Assembly: GCA_021030915.1 (NCBI GenBank)
Contig: JAGEMR010000006.1
Span: 524,291 to 588,290 of the forward strand
Direction of reading: 5' to 3'
Source: Astrothelium macrocarpum
Taxonomy: Eukaryota; Ascomycota; Dothideomycetes; Trypetheliales; Trypetheliaceae
Length of the DNA stretch: 64,000 nt
Shown here: positions 55,540 through 64,000 of the stretch, one piece after another
Numbering within the stretch: position 1 is the stretch's first letter
Layout of the letters: every line of letters starts with the position of its first letter
The notes under the pieces: model-generated
Databases searched by the model: none
Told to the model about the DNA's origin: nothing
Seen by the model: only the letters and a program-made list of their open reading frames with translations
Translations under genes and position numbers: made by a program

Positions 55540-55577
55540 TGAATAGATAAAAATGTCGTCTAAATACGTTATTACGG
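55540..55577 (-). other. Reverse transcriptase catalytic motif YLDD (intact) in element 2
   Basis: On the minus strand, codons read V-I-T-Y-L-D-D-I-F-I-Y-S. The YxDD box occupies 55,566-55,555. Flanking sequence has in-frame stops. Confidence 0.85.
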
Positions 55578-56544
55578 ATTTATCGAAATATGATTATAAT
55601 ATATCATTTACGAATATTTGACAATTAACTGACGCGTTCGTGAGTCCAAATGATATGATAAGATATTCGAAATATCCATATTTTATTCGAAATATTATTT
55701 TCCATTTTTCATTTTCCTTCATTCGTATGAGATTATAGACTTCTAATAGATCCAATTTGATAAATTATTATATATCTGAAAATTTATTTTATAATTTTAT
55801 AATATTTGATAATAAATATCGATTCTTAATTATTATTTCGTTAAATTATTGATAATTCACATAAAATCGCAAATTTTCATTTTTTTTTAATATGAAAAAA
55901 ATCGGATATTCTATAAATAATTCCGATTTTCTGATAAAATCCTTTTTTAAATTCTTATTCAAATATTCTTTTAATATTTCAAATTTTTTATTGGATAATA
56001 TATAAATAAATCTGAATATGGATTATTTTTTTATAAAGAATTTTATTTTATAATTCCACGATTGATATTTAAATAATATTTTAATATCTAATTCTTCTTT
56101 AAAAAAATGTATCCATTTTTTATATTTTAAAAGAATTTCAAAAATGATTAGAATTATTTTTAAATTATTAATCTTTTGATCTTCTTATTTTATTAAAATA
56201 TCGGTTATATCCGAGATTTTTTTAATAAAAATCTCGTTTTTCAAAATGATTTATATAAAATAATCATCCATTTTATCTTTCATCATATTCAGATATAAAA
56301 ATTTTAATATAATCCCATAATTATATTCATCTATTTCTAATATTCTATTTTTTTAATTGATTATTGGATTATATTATTATAATTAAAATAATTCTAATAT
56401 AATATTATATCTGATCATGATAATGATATCGAATGTGATTTTCTTAATATATCCTGCGATAATCATAAATATTGGTCAAATTTCTTCTAAAATTTCACCA
56501 GTTTCCGATATTTTTTCTTCTATTATTACGCGTATCACGTATTT

Positions 56545-56748
56545 CTAATCTTTTGATTTGATTGATAAATCCAGTAATTCCTGAAATCTTTTGAATACGG
56601 AATTCTCATTTATTTCTGAATCGATTAACATCTTAATCCCGTTTTTCTTTTCTAATATTATTATAATATATAATAAATGATTGAATATCTGAATAACATT
56701 TAGATCTATATACGTATTCTGTATATAAAATCTAAATCTTTTTCCCAC
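56545..56748 (-). pseudogene. Gypsy aspartic protease remnant, element 2
   Basis: Reads GIKMLIDSEINENSVFKRF. It is the flap-lacking pepsin-type retroviral protease start, with the catalytic Asp-Ser-Gly changed to Asp-Ser-Glu. Confidence 0.65.
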
Positions 56749-58690
56749 AACGAATATGCTCTTATTGTAGCCTATTTTATGAATATGAACAAATGTTGTG
56801 TTATTCCATAATCATTATAATAGAGACAGGTTTTCCTATTTTTACAATATCATTCATTAATTAATATATATTCTTCTTTTTATCGTCGGTGGATGAAATA
56901 ATTGATCAGATTATAACTTTCCCACAATTATCGCTCATATTATGCTAATTTTTTTATTATATGAATTTCGCAATTCATATCATTATACTGATAATAATAT
57001 TTTTTTTTATGATCTAAATATTCTCCATTTATAAATAATTATTTTTAAAAATAATTTCTGATCTAATAATCATAAACGGATTGTATTGATAAATTTATTT
57101 GAAAATATTCAGTATTTTTTTTGAATAATGGCGCATTCATGAATATGATTTCTTCTATTTTTTCGTCTATAAATATGCCCTTCTATTATTATTCATATAT
57201 ATGTCTTCTGCAATTCTTATTATAATATTACTATCATTATATTTTTTGATATTCAGAATATCGTGAATCCTATATATTGATGATATGATTTTGTCAAATA
57301 TTCTTTTTCATCTTTCGATATTCTCGATATTCTGATAACTGATATTCTGAATTTTGACATTCTTCTGATAAAATTAATCGCCTATAATCCGGATTAATTA
57401 TATCAAATAAAATATTTTTCTATATCTCGAAATTTTCCGATAATAATTCCATAAAAATCCCAAATTATTTTCTGAAAATTTATATCGTAATAATATATAC
57501 TGGATAATTAGAAATTATATATAATTTAACCATAAAATGATTCTTATAATTCGGTTATTTTAATATTTCTTTAATATATTATTGAAATATGAATTCGGTC
57601 ATTGAATGTCTTCTTATAATTCGAATTATTCGCTGATTTGATTATATTATATATTCGCGTATTTTTTCGCGGGTTTCCTATATATTTTTTGATACCGGAG
57701 ATGGATTATTCTCCCCACCATCATCCTGTTGGTCGAATTGCCATTCATTCCCCTCATCGGACGCTTCCTGAATGGTTCCTTTGATTAAGATTTTTTTATC
57801 TGGATCATTTATTAAGACCATATTAATCTCTCTTTTCATAATTGCGATTTCCCATTGTATTATATTGGATTTGGATCAGCAATTTTTTGCGAAATATCCC
57901 TCTTTTTTATAAAAATAATATTTTTTATCTTTAGATCCTTTTTTTGGGCGGATATTACCCTTCTTTTTTCCTTTTTCGACAAAATTAAGATTCATCGGAT
58001 CGTTATAATTGTTATTCTGAATTCGTGAATTTTCCCATCCTACGGTTAATTTTCAGTTTTTCTTTTTTTTTAGAATTCTCATATATAATTTGTCGTCTAA
58101 TTCAATTATTACCTTCATTAATTACGGTAGAATATTTATGATATCTATATAACATATTAATTCATTTTTGATATTATTTTTAAATCTTCTATAAAATATA
58201 AAACGGAATATTTTATCATTTTATTCAATTTATTGAATATATTTCTGGAATCTGATTATATAATCTACCATTGAAATCTTTTATTTGATATTCAGAATTA
58301 TTTATTCAATTATTATTTATTAATTGAATATTTCGAATATTTTAATAATTTTTTTTTTGAATATATCAAAATTTTGAAATATACTATTGGTCATCTGGTC
58401 CCCAGTCCCTACCATATAACTAATAAGACGTGGTCGGATTTAATGAAATATTTTTCCTTTTATAAACATAATTACGAAAAGAAATTGATTAATTATTACA
58501 ATATTTTCAAATATGAGATATAATTGAATGGTATTGAATCAATCTTCTATTTTAGAACGATTTTTATAAAAATTATCAGATTTTCTGACTTTATCGTCAA
58601 ATCGTGATATGGGTCGGTTTCCTCTAATCTGAAATAACCCATCGCCGTTCTATGATTATTCTTATTGACTCATTTTGAGAATATTCAACG

Positions 58691-59026
58691 TATTATAATT
58701 CTAGATATTCTTGGGGTCAAATCTATTTAAAATCAAAATGGCTTCTAAAATGAATCGATAAAGGACTGAATTAGCAAAAAATGATATGATTTGGTAATTC
58801 AAAATTCTGTTAAAGACGTTATTAAAGACTAATTTAGAGAATTGTTTTGAATATAACGAGACCATAATGGTCGCGTTGTATTCCTATATATTTGCAATAT
58901 TTCCTGGCTCACAGCAGGAAACTCCTGAGCCAGAGGTTGGCTCTCCTGGCTCATAGCTTGAGCTTTCTGAGCCAGAGGTCGGGCGGGTACACGGACGTAT
59001 ACACGGCCCTCTCAGTGGTCACAACA
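58691..59026 (-). repeat. Right (5') LTR of Gypsy element 2
   Basis: 336 bp, starting TATTATAATTC (TG changed to TA, a RIP-type change) and ending GGTCACAACA. It has two copies of the 42-bp unit. It is directly followed by the GAATA duplication. Confidence 0.9.
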
Positions 59027-59031
59027 GAATA
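59027..59031. repeat. Target-site duplication (right), GAATA
   Basis: Identical to the five bases at 52307-52311. Joining the flanks (with one copy) rebuilds a continuous alignment to element 2 near 55,190, confirming a nested insertion. Confidence 0.85.
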
Positions 59032-62000
59032 TTTTTCTTTTATTTTTTCTAAAAAAAAATATTTTTTTATCTTTCATTAATTTTATCAGAAATTATATTT
59101 TAAAAAAAATATTTTTTTAATGAATTTTCGATTATAATTAACGAATTTTAAAAAGAATTGAATATCTTTTATATTTTTTGATTCCGGCCAATTTTCAATT
59201 GATTTTATTTTATCTGAATCAATTCATATGATTTTTATTTTAATGATATAATCTAAAAAATTTATTTTTTTAATTCAGAATTCGTATTTTAATAATTTTA
59301 ATCATAAATTTCGTTTATTAAATTATTCAAATATTTATTAACTATATATATCATATATATTCTTTTTTGATTTTTGAATAAATGAAAATATTATTTAAAT
59401 ACGTTATTATAAATCTATCGAAATATAATTTTAACATATTATTAATAAATATTTGATAATTAACTGACGTATTTATGAATTCAAATAATATAATAAAATA
59501 TTTAAAATATCCATATTTTATTCGAAATATTATTTTTCATTTTTCATTTTTCTTCATTCGTATAAAATTATAGATTTTTAATAAATCTAATTTGATAAAT
59601 TATTATATATTTAAAAATCTATTCTATAATTTTATAATATTTGATAATAAATATCGATTTTTGATTATTATTTTATTGAATTATCAATAATTTATATAAA
59701 ATTATAAATTTTCATTTTTTTTTGATATAAAAAAAATCGAATATTTTATAAATGATTCCGATTTTTATATAAAATCCTTTTTTAAATTTTTATTCAAATA
59801 TTCTTTTAATATTTCAAACTCTTTATTGAATAATATATAAATAAATCTGAATGTAAATTATTTTTTTATAAAAAATTTTATTTTATAATTCCACAATTAA
59901 TATTTAAATAATATTTTAATATCTAATTTTTTTTTTTAAAAAAATATATCTATTTTTTATATTTTAAAAGAATTTCAGAAATAATTAGAATTATTTTTAA
60001 ATTATTAATTTTTCAATTTTCTTATTCTATTAGAACATTTATTATATCTAAAATTCTTTTAATAAAAATTTTATTTTTCAAAATAATTTATATAAAATAA
60101 TCATCCGTCTTATCTTCTATCACATCTAAATATAAAAATTTCGATATAATTCTATAATTATATTCATTCATTTTCAATATTCTATTTTTCTAATTAATTA
60201 TTGGATTATATTATTACAATCAAAATAATTCTAATACAATATTATATCTGATCATAATTAGGATATCAAACGTGATTTTTTTAATATATCCTATGATAGT
60301 CATGAATATTGGCCGAATTTCTTCCGAAATTTCGCCGGTTTCTGACATTTTTTCTCCTATTATTACACGTATTACATATTTTCGGTCTTTTAATTTGATT
60401 GATAAATCTAATAAATTTTGAAATATTTTAAATATAAAATTCCCATTTATTTCTGAATCGATTAACGCCTTAATTCCCTTTTTCTTTTCCAATATTACGA
60501 TAATATATAATAAATGATTGGATATTTAAATAATATTTAAATCTATATACATATTCTATATATAAAATTTAAATCTTTTTTTTATAATAAATATATTCTC
60601 ACCGCAATTTATCTGATAAACGTAAACGGATATTATATTATTTCATAATCATTATAATATAAATAATTCTTTCTATTTTTACAGAATCATTTATTAATTA
60701 ATATATATTCTCTTTTTTATTTTTAATGAATAAAATAATTAATAAAATTACAATTTTTTCAAAATTATTATTCGTATTATTCTAATTTTTTTATTATATG
60801 AATTTCATAATTCTCATTCTCATATTAATAATAATATATTTTTTTATAATCTAAATATTTTCCGTTTATAATTAATTATTTTTAAAAATAATTTCTAATC
60901 CAATAATTATAAATAAATTATATTAATAAATTTATTTGAAAATATTTTATATTTTTTTTGAATAATAACGTATTCATGGATATAATTTTTTCTACTTCTT
61001 CATCTATAAATACGCCCTTTTATTATTGGTCATATATATATCTTCTATAATTTTTATTATAATATTATTATTATTATATTTTCCGGTATTCAGAATATCG
61101 TGAATTCTATATATTAATGATGTTATTTCGTCAAATATTTTTTTTCATTTTTCAATATTTCCGATATTCTAATAACTGATATTCCTGATTTTGATATTCT
61201 TCTGATAAAGTTAATCATTTATGATCTAGATTAATTATATTATATAAAATGTTTTTTTATATTTTAAAATTTTTTGATAATAATTCTATTAAAATCCCGA
61301 ATTATTTTTTAAAAATTTATATTATAATAATATATACTAAATAATTAGAAATTATATATAATCTGGCCATAAAATGATTTTCATGATTAAATTATTTTAA
61401 TATTTTTCCAATATATTATTAAAATATGAATTCGATTATTAATTATTCTCATATAATTCGATTTATTTATTGATTTATTCGTATAATATATTCTTATATT
61501 CTTTCATGGGTTATTTGCAGATTTTCTAATATCGGAAATGGATTATCCTTTCCACCATCATTCTATTAATCGAATTATCATTCGTTTTTCTTATCAGATA
61601 TTTCTTAAATAATCCCTTCAATTAAAATTTTCTCATTCGAATAATTTATTAAAATCATATTAATTTCTTTTTTTATAATTACGATCTTTTATTATATTAT
61701 ATTAGATTTAAATCGGCAATTTTTCGCGAAATATCTCTTTTTTTCACAAAAATAATATTTTTTATTTTTAGATCCTTTTTTCGAATAAATATTATTCTTC
61801 TTTTTTCCTTTTTCAATAAAATTAAAATCCATCAGATTATTATAATCATTATTTTAAATTTATAGATTTTTCTGTCCAACGATTAATTTTCAATTTCCTT
61901 TTTTTTTTAGAATTTTTATATATAATTTATCATCTAATTCAATTATTATTTTCATTAATTACGGTAGAATATCTGTGATATCTATATAATATATTAATTC

Positions 62001-62553
62001 GTCTTTAATATTATTCTTAAATTTTCTATAAAATATAAAACGGAATATTTCATTATCTCATTTGATTTATTGAATATATTCCTAGAATCTGATTATATAA
62101 TCCGCCGTTAAAATCTTTTATTTAATATTCAGAATTATTTATTCAATTATTATTTATTGATTAAATATTCCGAATATTTTAATAATTTTTTTTTAAATAT
62201 ATCAAAATTTTGAAATATATTATTGATCATCAGATTTCCAATTTTTATTATATAATTAATGAAATATGATTAGATTTAATAAAATATTCTTTCTTTCATA
62301 AATATGATTATAAAAAAAGATTGATTATTTATCATAATATCTTCAAATATAAAATATAATTGGATTATATTAAATCAATTTTTTATTTTAAAATGATTTT
62401 TATAGAAATCGTCAGATTTTTTGACTTTTTCATCAAATTATGATATGATTCAGTTCCTTCCGATTTGGAATATAGGTCGGTTTCCTCCAATTTGAGACGC
62501 GTTATCGCCGTTCTATGATTATTCTTATTAATTCATTTTAAAAATATTCAATA
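59032..62553 (-). mobile_element. Gypsy element 1, 5' part (gag, protease, RT), RIP-degraded
   Basis: Aligns with 55,190-58,690 of element 2 in the same orientation. The RT box reads Y-L-N-N-I-F-I-Y-S at 59,401-59,378 (both catalytic Asp to Asn, G-to-A). The protease remnant is at 60,492-60,220 (KALIDSEINGNFIF...DRKYVIRVI, then ITFDILIMIRYNIVLEL). The Gag zinc knuckle at about 61,765-61,722 reads YYFCEKKRYFAKNC. It ends at the LTR at 62554. Confidence 0.8.
60220..60492 (-). pseudogene. Gypsy aspartic protease remnant, element 1
   Basis: Ninety codons without a stop on the minus strand: ALIDSEINGNF near the start and TFDILIMIRYNIVLEL at the end, which is the conserved end of Ty3/Gypsy protease. 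The catalytic Asp is kept but the following Gly is Glu. It is the longest preserved coding stretch of element 1. Confidence 0.7.
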
Positions 62554-62921
62554 TATTATGATTCTAAATATTTTTAAAATAAATCTATTTTGAATCAAAA
62601 TGACTTTTAAAATGAATTAATAAAAGACTGAATTAATAAAAAATGATATAATTTGATAATTCAAAATTCTATTAAAAACGTTATCAAAAACTAATTTAAA
62701 GAATGATTTTAAATATAATAAGATCATAATAGTCGCGTTATATTCTTATATATTTGAAATGTTCCGCATATTTTATTTATTCAATAAGATTGAATATTCT
62801 GATCACTCCGAATATTTATTCAATAAATAAATCATAATAAATAATATTAAATATTTATATAATTTATATCCCGGATTCTGCCTATTCCGTAAATATTCAT
62901 GATTCATATTTATTTTTAATA
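62554..62921 (-). repeat. LTR shared by element 1 and element 3
   Basis: About 368 bp. The left 200 bp match the other LTRs. The right part is different from both others and has no 34- or 42-bp repeat. Its left edge adjoins the 5' end of element 1 and its right edge adjoins a minus-strand polypurine remnant (AGAATGGAAAAGAAATAA) matching those of elements 1 and 2. So it is 5' LTR for one element and 3' LTR for the next. Confidence 0.65.
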
Positions 62922-64000
62922 TTATTTCTTTTCCATTCTAATATATGATTTCATATGTTATTCATTATAAATATAGATTAATCCGCCTTTTCCAATTTTA
63001 ATACTGAAATTTTGTATCATTTTCAATATCCTCTATTGTTATTATTTCGCGGATTTTATTGAATAATAAAATACTGTCATAATAAAAAAATATAAAATTT
63101 ATTTCATATATTATCGTGTATATAAAATATATTTTCATTCCGGAAAATATAATAAATATCTTCATCATGAATAATTCTATAATATTCAAATTATAAAATC
63201 AGAATAGAAAAAATTGAAATCTGAAAAGAAATATTTAAAAAAAAATATTAAATAAATTTTTATGAAATAATAAAAAATTCGAAAAAAAGAGATTAAAATT
63301 CATTTAATTTTGTAAATAATATTTATAAAAAAAATATATTTATGGAAATAAATGGATTTATTTGACGGTTATACGGCTGAAACGATTATAATAAAAAAAA
63401 AAAGAATCGCGAAATAAGAATAAAAAAAACGCGACCAATTTTTAATTTCAGATAATTCTTTTTCAAATTTTATTTTAAATTCTGAAATCTGGAATATTCT
63501 AAATAATTATTCTTCTTTAATTTGAAAAATTGATTTTGATTCTATTATTATTGAAATTTTTACCGAAATTTTTATTAAAATTTTTCGAAATTTTGATTTT
63601 TTTTTTTTTGAAAAAAAAGATTGATTTTTTTATTTTTAATATTTTTTGATTTTTGACTGATATTTTTTCAGATTTTTTAATGATTCTCATATATTTTTTA
63701 AAAATAAATATCCTTTCTATTTAATCAGATATAATCCGTCATAATAATTGAATATTTCTTTTATTTCGAATTCGTTTTTTTTTTTAATTTAAAATAAAAA
63801 ATCTTTTAATATGATATCATTATATCTATTAATTAAAATAAAAATATATAAAATATTGAATGAATTTTAATATCTAATAATAATTTCAATTTAAAATTTA
63901 TTAATTTTTTTTATTCTTTTATTAAAAATGATCCGATTTTAATTAATTCCAATTTTTTTATTAATAATTTATTTTTAAAATTTTTGATAAATAAATATAT
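62922..64000 (-). mobile_element. Gypsy element 3, 3' end (continues past the window)
   Basis: Begins with a degraded polypurine tract. 63,600-64,000 aligns with 50,480-50,830 and 53,340-53,720, the region downstream of integrase. All reading frames are closed. 63,230-63,600 has A/T-only stretches without recognisable coding content. Confidence 0.65.

Larger units (their letters stand above)
52690..58690 (-). mobile_element. Gypsy element 2 internal region (gag-pol), RIP-degraded
   Basis: About 6.0 kb between the two LTRs, coded on the minus strand. From the right: Gag zinc knuckle remnant at about 57,913-57,878 (reads ...GYFAKNC after Cys/His losses); aspartic protease remnant at about 56,640-56,590 (LIDSE where the family has DSG); reverse transcriptase with intact YLDDIFIYS at 55,566-55,540; integrase TDGQIEYINQ at about 54,094-54,070. 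Numerous stops make it non-functional. A degenerate transcript start or tRNA primer site was not recognised. Confidence 0.85.

Noticed and set aside
1..64000. CRISPR arrays, bacterial operons or plasmid features
   Set aside because: No regular direct repeats with unique spacers. Spliced genes show this is nuclear fungal DNA.

Overview
The window is nuclear DNA from a filamentous ascomycete (Pezizomycotina; a Leotiomycetes-type fungus is my best guess, at low confidence). The evidence is short 45-100 nt GT-AG introns with CTRAC-like branch sites, fungal-type housekeeping genes (Med1, Lys9, Alg13, Tfb5, RACK1, Snu13), fungal-only families (RTA1-like, Zn2Cys6 regulator), and an AT-rich block whose decay looks like repeat-induced point mutation (RIP).

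Layout. About 1-49,190 is ordinary gene-dense DNA with some 21 genes on both strands. From left to right: a secreted protease gene with two complete subtilisin (S8) domains, interrupted by in-frame stops (467-5607, -); Mediator Med1 (-); glutamine synthetase (-); a bicupin oxalate decarboxylase (-); ALG13 (-) divergent from mitoribosomal mS35 (+); RACK1 (-) divergent from a GFA-family enzyme (+); TFIIH Tfb5 (-); saccharopine reductase LYS9 with 13 introns, one GC-AG (-); a SnoaL/NTF2-like protein (-); a single-pass membrane protein with PPxY motifs (+); a dienoyl-CoA isomerase (-); a second secreted S8 protease paralogous to the first (+); an RTA1-like membrane protein (-) divergent from a Zn2Cys6 regulator (+); an orphan (+); SNU13 (-) divergent from a MOSC protein (+); the V-ATPase proteolipid subunit c (-); and a 725-residue orphan with a Cys/His module and an acidic tract (+).

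From about 49,190 to the end the base composition collapses to roughly 20% GC and no intact genes remain. This block can be read as layered transposon archaeology. A pogo/Tigger-like transposase fragment on the plus strand (49,192-49,509) is cut exactly by the left LTR of a Ty3/Gypsy element coded on the minus strand (element 1). Element 1 is itself split by a second, complete Gypsy element (element 2, 52,312-59,026) with TG...CA ends and intact 5-bp target duplications (GAATA). The right part of element 1 ends in an LTR (62,554-62,921) that also serves as the left LTR of a third element running out of the window. All the coding remnants carry C-to-T and G-to-A changes: catalytic YLDD has become YLNN in one copy, protease DSG has become DSE, and the Gag zinc knuckle has lost its Cys/His residues.

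The most notable items are the double-S8 protease with its paralog 25 kb away, the nested and LTR-sharing Gypsy structure whose LTRs keep one conserved half and exchange the other, and several unusual splice structures in housekeeping genes. All splice sites were placed by eye from consensus signals and from the family protein sequence. Functions rest on recognised motifs, not on database searches.
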